Shown: piece by piece, positions 41,184 to 49,702 of the stretch
Position numbering within the stretch: position 1 is the first letter of the stretch
How the letters are laid out: the number at the start of each line of letters is the position of its first letter
Assembly: GCA_964368445.1 (NCBI GenBank)
Contig: CAYJAY010000002.1
Coordinates: forward strand, 62,001 to 126,000
Origin: CAYJAY01 sp964368445
GTDB taxonomy: Bacteria; Bacillota; Clostridia; Oscillospirales; Ruminococcaceae
DNA length: 64,000 nucleotides
Direction: 5' to 3'
Translations under genes and position numbers: made by a program
Notes under the pieces: model-generated
The model's input: the letters and a program-made list of their open reading frames with translations, nothing else
What the model was told of the DNA's origin: nothing
Database searches by the model: none

Positions 41184-42439
41184 AACTGTTCCTCCACCGA
41201 AACAAAAATCTCTTTGCCATCGTTCTTTTGGATCAAAACTTTTGGCAACGATATCTTTTCAATCTCTCCCGGCGCCAGGTGTTCACGCTTAAACGACGCT
41301 ATCTTTTCGCCACCTTTAGTGACAACTATCGTAGATTTCGCAAAAACTCTTTTCACCCTAAAAAACATCTCGACCTTTTTATCGATGTTTTGCTCGCGCA
41401 AAAACTGTGGCACAACATAACCGACCGAGTCACCCGCTTTAACTTCAACAACGTTTGTTTCTTTTTTAGAAACATCTCCTAAGATATATCGTGCAGCCGA
41501 TTTTCCGGCTCGCTCGCTTTCCTCCGAGACAAAATCGACAAGGTCGTGTACATGAAGCACGTTGCCACAAGCGAATACCCCTTCTTTAAGTGTACTCATG
41601 TCTTCATAAACCAATGTTCCTTTTGTGGCTTTGTCAAGCGGCAACGAAAGACTTGTCGTAAGCTCGTTTTCGGGAATCAAGCCGACCGAAAGCAACAACG
41701 TATCACAATCAATTGAAAACTCGGTATCTTTTATTGGTTTAAGATTTTGGTCAACCTTTGCAACCTTTATCCCCGAAAGCCTTTGGTTCCCCAAAATTTC
41801 GGTTACTGTGTGCGATAGATAAAGCGGTATATCGTAATCGTTAAGACACTGAACGATGTTTCGTGTAAGTCCTCCGGAATATGGCATAAGTTCAACACAC
41901 GCAAGAACTTTGGCGCCCTCAAGCGTCATTCTCCTTGCCATGATAAGCCCGATGTCTCCGGAACCCAGTATCACGACTTTTTTGCCAACCATCTTTCCTT
42001 CGATGTTAACAAACCTTTGCGCAGTCCCCGCCGTCATAACTCCGGACGGCCGCGTTCCGGGGATTGCAATAGCCCCCCTTGTCCTCTCTCTGCAACCCAT
42101 CGCAAGAACTATCGCCTTTGTTTTAAGCGTTCTATACCCTTCTGATTTACTTACCGCATGAACTGTCTTGTCCTCATCAATCTCAAGCACCATCGTATCA
42201 AGAGCTATCTCGATATCGGTTTTTTCAATCTCTTTAATATATCTCAGAGCATATTCGGGCCCCGTTAGCTCCTCTTTAAATCGGTGTAACCCAAAACCGT
42301 TGTGGATACATTGGTTAAGTATTCCGCCAAGTTCGTTGTCTCGTTCAGTTATAAGTATCTTTTTCACGCCGTTTTGATGTGCCGAAAGCGCCGCCGCAAG
42401 CCCTGCGGGGCCTCCGCCGATTACAATTAAATCATACAT
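41180..42439 (-). CDS. FAD/NAD(P)-binding oxidoreductase (second subunit of GlpA-like complex)
   Basis: 419 residues. An N-terminal FAD dinucleotide fold (DLIVIGGGPAGLAAAL), a second nucleotide fold (KVVILGSGDIGLIMA) and a late GVFACGNVLHVHDLVD flavin motif. It carries ERTRGAIAIPG and NGFGLHRFKEELTGPEYA, as in the NADH-oxidase-like subunit of clostridial anaerobic glycerol-3-phosphate dehydrogenases. It overlaps the GlpA-like gene by 8 bp and the DUF1667 gene by 4 bp, so a fixed stoichiometry is likely. It would pass electrons between the first flavoprotein and NAD(P). Confidence 0.9.
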   Translation of the reverse strand: MYDLIVIGGGPAGLAAALSAHQNGVKKILITERDNELGGILNQCIHNGFGLHRFKEELTGPEYALRYIKEIEKTDIEIALDTMVLEIDEDKTVHAVSKSEGYRTLKTKAIVLAMGCRERTRGAIAIPGTRPSGVMTAGTAQRFVNIEGKMVGKKVVILGSGDIGLIMARRMTLEGAKVLACVELMPYSGGLTRNIVQCLNDYDIPLYLSHTVTEILGNQRLSGIKVAKVDQNLKPIKDTEFSIDCDTLLLSVGLIPENELTTSLSLPLDKATKGTLVYEDMSTLKEGVFACGNVLHVHDLVDFVSEESERAGKSAARYILGDVSKKETNVVEVKAGDSVGYVVPQFLREQNIDKKVEMFFRVKRVFAKSTIVVTKGGEKIASFKREHLAPGEIEKISLPKVLIQKNDGKEIFVSVEEQL

Positions 42440-43907
42440 CTCGGCTTCCCCCTTTTGTGTTCCCCGTCGTTATAAAGCTTCCACTCTTGTCTTGCGGTAT
42501 ATCGTCTAAACTAACATCATTATGCTTAGATATAAGTTCCATCACGCGAGGCGAACAAAACCCACCCTGACAACGCCCCGAACCTGCGGCACACCTTCGC
42601 TTTATCCCATCCACCGACACGGGTTTAATCGGGGATTTAAGCGCGTCGATGACCTCGCCTTCGGTGACGCTTTCGCAACGACAGATAATTCTACCGTACG
42701 ACGGGTCTTGTTCGACAAGATTTTTTCGTTGCTTGGCCGACATATGCTTAAAATCGACATATTTTCGACTGTGTTCGACAATCTCTTTTTCACAAAGCAT
42801 TAATCCGTTTTTTTCTAAAAGGTCTAACATATACTTTCCTATGCCGATTGCCGACACAAGCCCCGGGGATTTTATTCCGGCAGCTTCAAAAAAACCATCT
42901 GCTGTCTTTTCTACCAAAAAATCTTCTTGATCAATAATCGAACGTACTCCGGCAAAGTTTCGTATCGAAGTTGAAAGATCAAGGCTAGGTACACTTTTTT
43001 TTGCAGCTATTGAGACAAACGAAAGCCCGTCTCGTGTAACCGAACTGTCGTTTCCGTCAACCTCTTGGCTATCGGGTCCCACGATAATATTTCCATGTGC
43101 CGTAGGAGACACCAAAACCCCTTTTCCGAGTTTGTTTGGACATTGAAAGATAACGTGTTTTACGATATCGTTTTGCGAGTTATCCAAAAGAAAATACTGT
43201 CCTTTGTGGGCAGATGTTTTATATCTTTGAGGCAACACCATGTTGTGTATCTTTTCACAGTTAAGCCCTGCGGCGTTAACAATATTTTTTGTTTTAAAGC
43301 TTTGCTTTTCAGTTGTTACGGTATATATTTCGCCGTCTTTTTTTATGCTAATAACGGGATTTGACAGTGAAAATTCAACGCCGTTTTTTGCGGAAAACTC
43401 TGCAAGACCTAATGCTAGTTCCCAAGGAGAAACCACCCCTGCGTTTGCACAGTATAGTGCACCTTCGACTTTTGCAAGATTTGGTTCTTCTCGCGCTACC
43501 CTTTCGCCGTTCCAAATTTCAAGACCATGCACGCCGTTTTCTTTTCCTCGCTCATATAACTTTTGAACCTCTTTCATCTCCTCTTGTTCAAAAGCCAGCA
43601 CAAGCGAACCGCATTTTTTATAGGGAACGTTTAGATTGTCACAATATTGTTCCATAGCGTTTGCGCCCACAACGTTTAGTTTTGCCATTAAAGTGCCCGG
43701 TTTCGGGTCGTATCCCGCATGCACAATTCCGCTGTTTGCTTTTGTCGTGCCCGTTGCAATGTCGTTTTCCGCTTCTATTAAAGCCGTTTTCACGTCGTAT
43801 CTCGAAAGCTCATACGCTATGGCACACCCGACAACTCCACCACCAATTATAACTACATCAAAAACCAAGCCTTGCGCCCTTCTTTCTTGTATTTTTCCAT
43901 TTTTCAT
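42432..43907 (-). CDS. GlpA-like FAD oxidoreductase with BFD-type [2Fe-2S] domain
   Basis: 491 residues. DAO-type FAD fold (VVIIGGGVVGCAIAYELS, GTTKANSGIVHAGYD) for residues 15-380 and a C-terminal BFD-like Fe-S domain with CRCESVTEGEV and GSGRCQGGFC cysteines. This pair of domains is the GlpA layout; it likely oxidises glycerol 3-phosphate to dihydroxyacetone phosphate in the anaerobic route. In the window the operon is GlpA-like, FAD protein, DUF1667, without a membrane anchor GlpC. Its start overlaps the comM-like stop by 4 bp. Confidence 0.92.
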   Translation of the reverse strand: MKNGKIQERRAQGLVFDVVIIGGGVVGCAIAYELSRYDVKTALIEAENDIATGTTKANSGIVHAGYDPKPGTLMAKLNVVGANAMEQYCDNLNVPYKKCGSLVLAFEQEEMKEVQKLYERGKENGVHGLEIWNGERVAREEPNLAKVEGALYCANAGVVSPWELALGLAEFSAKNGVEFSLSNPVISIKKDGEIYTVTTEKQSFKTKNIVNAAGLNCEKIHNMVLPQRYKTSAHKGQYFLLDNSQNDIVKHVIFQCPNKLGKGVLVSPTAHGNIIVGPDSQEVDGNDSSVTRDGLSFVSIAAKKSVPSLDLSTSIRNFAGVRSIIDQEDFLVEKTADGFFEAAGIKSPGLVSAIGIGKYMLDLLEKNGLMLCEKEIVEHSRKYVDFKHMSAKQRKNLVEQDPSYGRIICRCESVTEGEVIDALKSPIKPVSVDGIKRRCAAGSGRCQGGFCSPRVMELISKHNDVSLDDIPQDKSGSFITTGNTKGGSRDV

Positions 43908-45430
43908 CTCTTCCAGTATTTTTTATCGAGGGTTCGATATTGAATAGCTTCCGAAATATGAATATTTTCAATAATCTCACTTCCCGAAAGATCGGCAATA
44001 GTTCTTGAAACCTTTAAAATTTTGTCATATGCCCTTGCCGAAAGAGAAAGATTATCGAAAACTCGTTTAAGAGTTTCGGTCGCTTTGTCTGATAAAACAC
44101 AAAATTCGCTCATATATTTGCTTGATATCTTTGCGTTGCATGAAATATCTTTATCTTTAAACCTCTCGATTTGTATGTTGCGTGCCTTGATAACCCGTTC
44201 ACGAATAGCCTCTGAATTTTCGGATTTAGTTTTATCCGATATCGAGTTATAGTCAATCGACCCTACCTCGACATGAAGATCAAGTCGGTCGAGAAGCGGC
44301 CCCGAAATCTTCGAGAGATATCTCTCAACCGTATTTCCACTGCAACTGCAAGTTTTTGTTTCGCTCCCGTAGTTTCCGCAAGGACAAGGGTTCATAGCCG
44401 CCGCAAGCATTATCGAACACGGATAGCTAAGCGAAGCCGCCGCGCGCGATATCGTTACAACGTTATCTTCGATAGGTTGTCGCAAAACCTCAAGAGTCGA
44501 ACGGGGAAACTCGGGAAGTTCGTCCAAAAACAGCACACCGTTGTGTGCAAGAGACACTTCGCCTGGTTTTGGAACAGAGCCCCCACCCGAAAGCCCAGCG
44601 CTTGAAACAGTGTGATGTGGGGCGCGAAACGGACGTTCGGTCACAAGAGAGGTTTCGACGTTAATGTATCCTGCAACGGAATATATCTTTGTCGTTTCAA
44701 TCGCCTGTTCAAGCGAAAGAGGAGGAAGAATTGTCGGAAGTCTTTTAGCAAGCATGCTTTTGCCTGTTCCGGGCGGACCTATCATCAATATGTTGTGTCC
44801 GCCTGCCGCCGCAATTTCAAGCGCACGTCGAGCAGAAAACTGACCCTTTACGTCAGAAAAATCCACGCCATATGACGGAACTGTTTGTTCAAATACCGGC
44901 GTGGGTTCGGGGACTACATATGCTTGTCCAGTCAGTATTAATACAAGTTGTTGTACACTTTCAACCCCGAAAACCTCAACCCCCGTCGCAACCGCAGCTT
45001 CTTTGGCATTTTGTTTTGGCAAAAAAAGTTTTTTTATGTTACTTTCCCTAGCTGCTATAGCCATTGGAAGAGCACCGACTATTGGGCGAAGTTCTCCGTT
45101 CAACGACAGTTCCCCTAAAAAAGCAAAATCGTCGAGTGGCTGTTCTATTTGTCCGCTAGCTTTCAATATCGCAAGCAACATCGGCAGGTCGTACAAAGGC
45201 CCCGATTTTCTTTTGTCTGCGGGCGCAAGGTTAATCGTCAGGCGTCCTGTGGGGAAACTAAACCCACTGTTTTTAATCGCGAACTTGACACGATTTTTCG
45301 ACTCTGACACAGCCATATCGGGAAGCCCAACAATATCAAACGACGGCAAGCCCATCGCCGTATCGGTCTCGACCGTGACAGGATATCCCGATAATCCAAA
45401 CAACCCAAAACTGTTAATCTTAGAGTACAT
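43904..45430 (-). CDS. ComM/YifB family Mg-chelatase-like ATPase
   Basis: 508 residues. N-terminal Lon-substrate-like domain (about 20-150, TAMGLPSFDIVGLPDMAVSE), AAA+ ATPase (about 205-390) with GPPGTGKSMLAKRLP and RAPHHTVSSAGLSGGG, and a C-terminal chelatase domain with SARAYDKILKVSRTIADLSG. ComM in naturally competent bacteria is a DNA branch-migration helicase that helps integrate donor DNA. No competence genes lie nearby; here it precedes the GlpA-like operon with overlapping ends, probably by chance rather than function. Confidence 0.93.
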   Translation of the reverse strand: MYSKINSFGLFGLSGYPVTVETDTAMGLPSFDIVGLPDMAVSESKNRVKFAIKNSGFSFPTGRLTINLAPADKRKSGPLYDLPMLLAILKASGQIEQPLDDFAFLGELSLNGELRPIVGALPMAIAARESNIKKLFLPKQNAKEAAVATGVEVFGVESVQQLVLILTGQAYVVPEPTPVFEQTVPSYGVDFSDVKGQFSARRALEIAAAGGHNILMIGPPGTGKSMLAKRLPTILPPLSLEQAIETTKIYSVAGYINVETSLVTERPFRAPHHTVSSAGLSGGGSVPKPGEVSLAHNGVLFLDELPEFPRSTLEVLRQPIEDNVVTISRAAASLSYPCSIMLAAAMNPCPCGNYGSETKTCSCSGNTVERYLSKISGPLLDRLDLHVEVGSIDYNSISDKTKSENSEAIRERVIKARNIQIERFKDKDISCNAKISSKYMSEFCVLSDKATETLKRVFDNLSLSARAYDKILKVSRTIADLSGSEIIENIHISEAIQYRTLDKKYWKR

Positions 45431-45495
45431 CGAAGTTGCCCCCTTGATATTAATTTTTACAGCCTGAAAACTTAAAACCTATAGACTCCCACTGT

Positions 45496-46149
45496 TTAAT
45501 CCTCTTGTTGCTCTTGTTGTTTTGGATCTATCCCCAAAAGAGTGTTGAACGTTTTGTTGATGAGCGAACAGTTAATACTCGCTGACCCTGCAAAACCAAT
45601 TATTATCCATATAACAAATATTTGTATAAAAAACGAGAATGGAAGTGCAAACAAAAGAATTATTGGCGTTAGCGAAATAACTGCCATTAAAAAAGAAATT
45701 GGCAGCTTTGCAAGTGATATTTTGAACGAGTTCAAAACTTGTGTTTTAAAGTTATTTTCAAACTTTGCGTTTAGCGGATAAAACCAACACGAGGTTAAAA
45801 TTGCGATAATTCCAACAATCCCCAAAATAGAAAAAAACACCATCTCAAACCCTATGTTCATGATCAAAACTATGTAGATATCAAAGATGATAAACGCAAT
45901 CAGCAAAGAATACAAAATAAAAAAGATTGTTGAATGTTTAAAATCTCGTTTAAATGCAATAAAAAACTGTTTATACGGCTGGCCCTCATCATTTTTCAGC
46001 TTGAACATCGCCGAATAAAGCGCACAGGTTGCAGCACCTATCGTGACTATCGGCAAACAGCATATTATAAAAAAGACGTTTAAAACCACAAGGTCGGTAA
46101 GTCTTGAAAGCGAGTTCATAAGCGGCGAGTCGTACGCAAAAAATTTCAT
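45496..46149 (-). CDS. YesL-like membrane protein (DUF624)
   Basis: 217 residues from the ATG at 46149 (GAGG, 5-nt spacer); the longer frame to 46179 has no site. Five or six membrane spans. The N-terminus FAYDSPLMNSLSRLTDLVVLNVFFIICCLP and CALYSAMFKLKNDEG are the DUF624 signature, here beginning FFAYDSPLMN. YesL-type proteins sit beside carbohydrate ABC importers in Bacillus; here none is adjacent, so the role is unknown. A promoter is likely at 46209-46238. Confidence 0.87.
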   Translation of the reverse strand: MKFFAYDSPLMNSLSRLTDLVVLNVFFIICCLPIVTIGAATCALYSAMFKLKNDEGQPYKQFFIAFKRDFKHSTIFFILYSLLIAFIIFDIYIVLIMNIGFEMVFFSILGIVGIIAILTSCWFYPLNAKFENNFKTQVLNSFKISLAKLPISFLMAVISLTPIILLFALPFSFFIQIFVIWIIIGFAGSASINCSLINKTFNTLLGIDPKQQEQQED

Positions 46150-46208
46150 ATAATCCTCTTTTTTTAAAACAAAAAACAAAATTCAACGTTTTATACATCG
46201 TTATTTAA

Positions 46209-46238
46209 ATTATAACAGATTTAACTGTAATTTTACAA
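46209..46238 (-). promoter_or_regulatory. Candidate promoter of the YesL-like gene
   Basis: On the minus strand: TTGTAA (46233-46238), 18-bp spacer, TATAAT (46209-46214), then 59 bp to the ATG. Confidence 0.55.
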
Positions 46239-46430
46239 CTATCGTATCAGTAAAACAAAGAGAAATGCAAATTTAATCTATCAAGCTTGCCCTTAAATTT
46301 TTGTCAGCAGTTGACAAAACAATTCATATTATCCCATAAATAACAAAACCGAAATTAATTTGTAATAAAATATCCATATTTTTAGGTTAGATTTTTTTAT
46401 AAGAGGTTTTAACAAAGATAAATTTTCAGA

Positions 46431-46459
46431 TTGATAAAAAAACCACAATGCTATATAAT
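46431..46459 (+). promoter_or_regulatory. Promoter of the ACT-UPF0210 operon
   Basis: TTGATA at 46431-46436 and TATAAT at 46454-46459, 17-bp spacer, 53 bp before the ACT start. Confidence 0.72.
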
Positions 46460-46512
46460 ACAATATGTAATAAGCAAACGTTAAAAAAATTTATAAAGGA
46501 AACTCTAAACGT

Positions 46513-46782
46513 ATGAAAGCAGTTATAACAATCGTCGGCAAAGACTCTGTCGGCATCTTAGCAAAAGCCTCGGCTGTTTGTGCCGAAGTCAAAGCAAACA
46601 TTATCGATGTAACCCAAACCGTCATGGAAGACATATTCACGATGGTTATGATAGCCGAAATAGACAAGCTATCGTGCGAATACACCGAATTTTCCACAAG
46701 AATGACCGCAGAGATACAAAAAATGGGACTTGTCGCACACGTTATGCATGAAGACATCTTTAATTCCATGCACCGTATATAA
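46513..46782 (+). CDS. ACT domain protein (UPF0237 type)
   Basis: 89 residues, one ACT domain: KAVITIVGKDSVGILAKASAVCAE, then ANIIDVTQTVMEDIFTMVM. ACT domains bind small ligands, often amino acids, and regulate a partner. This protein is almost always followed, as here (18 bp gap), by a UPF0210 gene. AAGGAAA precedes the ATG at the right spacing. A regulatory partner role is likely but ligand unknown. Confidence 0.94.
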   Translation: MKAVITIVGKDSVGILAKASAVCAEVKANIIDVTQTVMEDIFTMVMIAEIDKLSCEYTEFSTRMTAEIQKMGLVAHVMHEDIFNSMHRI

Positions 46783-46800
46783 ATATTAAGGAGTTTTAAG

Positions 46801-48159
46801 ATGCTTGATATTAAAAACATACTCGAAACGGTACAGATGATTCAAGGCGAGCGACTTGATGTGCGTACAATAACCATGGGAATCTCGCTTCTCGACTGTG
46901 CCGACAGCGACATCGACCGTTCTTGTGAAAAGGTATATGACAAGATAACTTCTAAGGCGAAAAACCTTGTTTCGGTCGGTGAAACTATCGAAAAAACATA
47001 CGGTATTCCTATCGTAAACAAGCGAATTTCAATAACGCCGATAGCGATACTTACCGGTGTATCGGGCGGCGACCCCGTCAAATATGCCAAGACTTTGCAA
47101 AAAACGGCAGACGTGGTTGGGGTTAACTTTATCGGTGGATATTCCGCGCTTGTGCACAAAGGTTTTTCAGCAGGCGATAAAGAGCTTATAGCTTCAATCC
47201 CCGAAGCTCTTGCTGAAACGGAACTTGTTTGTTCCTCGATAAATATAGGTTCAACCAAAAGCGGAATAAACATGGACGCCATTTATATGATGAGCCGTGT
47301 TATAAAAGAAACCGCGAAAAAAACGGCGGATAGACAGTCGATAGGTTGCGCAAAACTTGTTGTGTTTTGCAACGCCCCCGAAGACAACCCGTTTATGGCG
47401 GGTGCGTTCCATGGCGTAGGCGAGCCGGATTGTGTCATCAACGTTGGTGTTTCGGGTCCCGGAGTTGTCGCGGCGGCGCTTGCAAGGGCAGGAAAACAAG
47501 CCTCGGTAAACGAGATAGCCGACATAATCAAAAAAACAGCGTTCAAAGTCACGAGAATGGGACAACTAGTCGGAGAACAAGCCTCTAAAATGCTTAGCGT
47601 TCCATTCGGAATTGTTGATCTTTCGCTTGCTCCTACCCCCGCCGAAGGGGACAGTGTTGCCGAGATAATCGAAAGAATGGGTGTTTCCCGTTGTGGAGCT
47701 CCCGGAACAACCGCCTGTCTTGCACTTTTAAACGACGCGGTTAAAAAAGGCGGCGTCATGGCTTCGGGACGTGTAGGTGGCCTTTCGGGTGCGTTTATTC
47801 CGGTATCCGAAGACAGTGGAATGATGCGTGCTGTTCGCGAAGGTGCGCTTTGTCTTGAAAAACTCGAGGCTATGACGTCGGTATGTTCGGTGGGGCTCGA
47901 CATGATTATTGTTCCCGGCAAGACAACAGCGGACACAATAGCCGGATTAATTGCTGACGAAGCTGCAATAGGAATGGTTAACCAAAAAACAACAGCCGTT
48001 CGTATAATTCCCGCCGAAGGTTATGATGTAGGAGACGAGCTAAATTTCGGAGGCCTTTTAGGCGGCGGACCTATCATGCCTATAAACGGTTTTGCCCAAG
48101 ACGAATTCATCTCAAGAAAAGGATATATTCCAGCACCTATCCAAAGTTTAAAAAACTAG
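46801..48159 (+). CDS. UPF0210 (PFL family) protein
   Basis: 452 residues, the standard UPF0210 length. MLDIKNILETVQMIQGERLDVRTIT at the N-terminus and glycine-rich segments SGPGVVAAALARAG, LSLAPTPAEGDSVAEI, ASGRVGGLSGAFIPVSEDSGM and GGLLGGGPIMP are family hallmarks. A glycyl-radical-like or PFL fold has been proposed from structure, but I see no glycyl-radical loop motif and no activating enzyme here, so the activity is unknown. AAGGAG precedes the start. It forms a two-gene operon with the ACT protein. Confidence 0.95.
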   Translation: MLDIKNILETVQMIQGERLDVRTITMGISLLDCADSDIDRSCEKVYDKITSKAKNLVSVGETIEKTYGIPIVNKRISITPIAILTGVSGGDPVKYAKTLQKTADVVGVNFIGGYSALVHKGFSAGDKELIASIPEALAETELVCSSINIGSTKSGINMDAIYMMSRVIKETAKKTADRQSIGCAKLVVFCNAPEDNPFMAGAFHGVGEPDCVINVGVSGPGVVAAALARAGKQASVNEIADIIKKTAFKVTRMGQLVGEQASKMLSVPFGIVDLSLAPTPAEGDSVAEIIERMGVSRCGAPGTTACLALLNDAVKKGGVMASGRVGGLSGAFIPVSEDSGMMRAVREGALCLEKLEAMTSVCSVGLDMIIVPGKTTADTIAGLIADEAAIGMVNQKTTAVRIIPAEGYDVGDELNFGGLLGGGPIMPINGFAQDEFISRKGYIPAPIQSLKN

Positions 48160-48253
48160 ATTATAATAATCACAAATACCAATTAAACATCCAAATCTTA
48201 AGTCAAAACAAAATAAACTGTATTTTGCGGTTAAAAAAAACGGGGGATATAAC

Positions 48254-48454
48254 ATGAAAAACAGTATGGTATATTTTATTTCGATGGCGATTTTCTTAAT
48301 AACGGGTGGATTTTCACTTTTAGAAACTCTTTCAAGCCAAAGCAATTCTTCTTTTGTTGGCGTTGTAGTTTCGATAGCAATTGCCTATTTGTTTTATTTT
48401 GTGTATAAAAGAAGCAAAATAAGGGAAACTAAAGAAAGAAAACACGACAAATAA
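48254..48454 (+). CDS. Small membrane protein (66 residues)
   Basis: Two hydrophobic spans (about 6-23 and 33-50) with a basic, charged tail (YKRSKIRETKERKHDK). GGGGG lies 8 nt ahead of the ATG, an unusually good ribosome site. No family is recognised. It is 94 bp after UPF0210 and may be read from the same transcript. Confidence 0.75.
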   Translation: MKNSMVYFISMAIFLITGGFSLLETLSSQSNSSFVGVVVSIAIAYLFYFVYKRSKIRETKERKHDK

Positions 48455-48516
48455 ATTGAGTTTTTTCTGAAAAAACTGTTTTATTTTATGTTTTTAAAAA
48501 TTTAATAAAATTAGAC

Positions 48517-48553
48517 TTGACATGTAGAAATTTAATTGTTAAAATCATGTCAA
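48517..48553 (+). promoter_or_regulatory. Promoter with flanking inverted repeat before the repeat lipoprotein
   Basis: TTGACA (48517-48522) and TAAAAT (48540-48545) with a 17-bp spacer make a near-consensus promoter. A perfect 8-bp inverted repeat, TTGACATG (48517-48524) and CATGTCAA (48546-48553), frames it, so the -35 is one arm and the sequence just after the -10 is the other. This layout suits a dimeric repressor or other regulator. The gene starts 28 bp later. Confidence 0.75.
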
Positions 48554-48581
48554 AGTTATTTCTTAAAAAGGAGAAATTAGA

Positions 48582-49628
48582 ATGAAGAAACTATTCTTAT
48601 TATTCATTGCAATTATCTTGGCGTTTGCTTTGGTTGCGTGTTCTTCCGAGCCTGCTCCCGAACAAACGACCGAAACAACCCCTGAACCCACAACTGAACC
48701 AGCTCCCGAACAAGTCGAAAGCGGTTACATGACCGGACTTGGCACAGTCATCACTTCGTCAGTTTCAGAAGCATCCGACGACATGGGTCCATCAGCACAA
48801 GTCGACAACTACATGGTTGTTGCAACGTTTGACGAGGGTGGAAAAATCATGTCTGTCAGCATAGATGTCGCACAACAAATGGCGATGTTTGATGTTGATG
48901 GAATGGCTGCAAACGAAGTTAACCTTAGAACAAAGGTTGAACAGGGTGACGACTACAACATGGCTGGCGCCTCCCCTATCGGCAAAGAGTACTATGAGCA
49001 AATGGCGGGACTCGAGCAATATATGGTCGGCAAAACAGTTGAAGAAGTTATGGCTCTTGAAAAAGATGAGGCCGGATATCCCACAGATCCCGATGTTATT
49101 GCAACAACCACGATAAACATAATGCCACATCTTGAGGCTTTAGAAAAAGCATATGCCAACGCGAAAGCAACAACAGCTATGCCCGCAACAACAGGACTAG
49201 GTTCCGTTACGACCGCAACAATCGGCGAATCGGACGGTGAAGTCGGAGCTTCCGCACAGATAGACACCTATATGGTAGCCGTTTCGTTTGACGCCGACGG
49301 AAAGATAGTTTCCGCAACAACCGACACAGCGCAACAAAGAAACTCGTTTAATGTCGACGGAACGATAGCTTCAGAAGCAAAAACCATGACAAAAGTTGAA
49401 CAAGGCGACGACTATGGAATGGCGGCGGCCTCCCCTATCGGCAAAGAATACTATGAACAGATGGCAGGGCTTGAGCAATATATGATAGGAAAAACGGTGG
49501 AAGAAGTCAAGATGATGAGTTTGGATCAAAACGGATATCCAACCGACCCCGATGTCACCGCAACCACTACGATTGGTTTAACAAACTTCCTTGAAGCTTT
49601 GGAAAAAGCATATTCAAAAGCAAAATAG
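48582..49628 (+). CDS. Secreted lipoprotein of two tandem 153-residue repeats
   Basis: 348 residues. A lipoprotein signal ends at Cys20 (ALVACSS). A Pro/Glu/Thr linker (23-46) is followed by repeat 1 (about 52-195) and repeat 2 (about 205-346), with a period of 153 residues: GLGTV at 52 and GLGSV at 205, and SPIGKEYYEQMAGLEQYM at 131-148 and again at 284-301. Each unit has GDDY(N/G)MA, then SPIGKEYYEQ, VGKTVEEV and GYPTDPDV. Similar repeat proteins occur in Clostridia next to FMN-binding or redox genes, but I cannot name a family with known activity. Calcium or flavin binding is possible. AAGGAG precedes the ATG. It is monocistronic with its own strong promoter. Confidence 0.88.
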   Translation: MKKLFLLFIAIILAFALVACSSEPAPEQTTETTPEPTTEPAPEQVESGYMTGLGTVITSSVSEASDDMGPSAQVDNYMVVATFDEGGKIMSVSIDVAQQMAMFDVDGMAANEVNLRTKVEQGDDYNMAGASPIGKEYYEQMAGLEQYMVGKTVEEVMALEKDEAGYPTDPDVIATTTINIMPHLEALEKAYANAKATTAMPATTGLGSVTTATIGESDGEVGASAQIDTYMVAVSFDADGKIVSATTDTAQQRNSFNVDGTIASEAKTMTKVEQGDDYGMAAASPIGKEYYEQMAGLEQYMIGKTVEEVKMMSLDQNGYPTDPDVTATTTIGLTNFLEALEKAYSKAK

Positions 49629-49641
49629 AAAATTAAAAGTA

Positions 49642-49676
49642 ATCCCCCGCTATTGGCAATGCCGATAGCGGGGGAT
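49642..49676. terminator. Strong bidirectional terminator
   Basis: Perfect 12-bp arms (49642-49653, 49665-49676) with a further TGGC/GCCG fold in the loop, then TTTGTG on the plus strand. It separates the lipoprotein gene from the convergent metK. Confidence 0.9.
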
Positions 49677-49702
49677 TTGTGTTGTATTTTCTCGTCTTTA
49701 TG

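Larger units (their letters stand above)
46150..46512. other. 363-bp intergenic region with two divergent promoters
   Basis: AT-rich (well over 70 percent by eye). It contains the candidate promoters of the YesL-like gene and the ACT-UPF0210 operon; no RNA gene or open frame with a ribosome site was seen. Confidence 0.6.
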
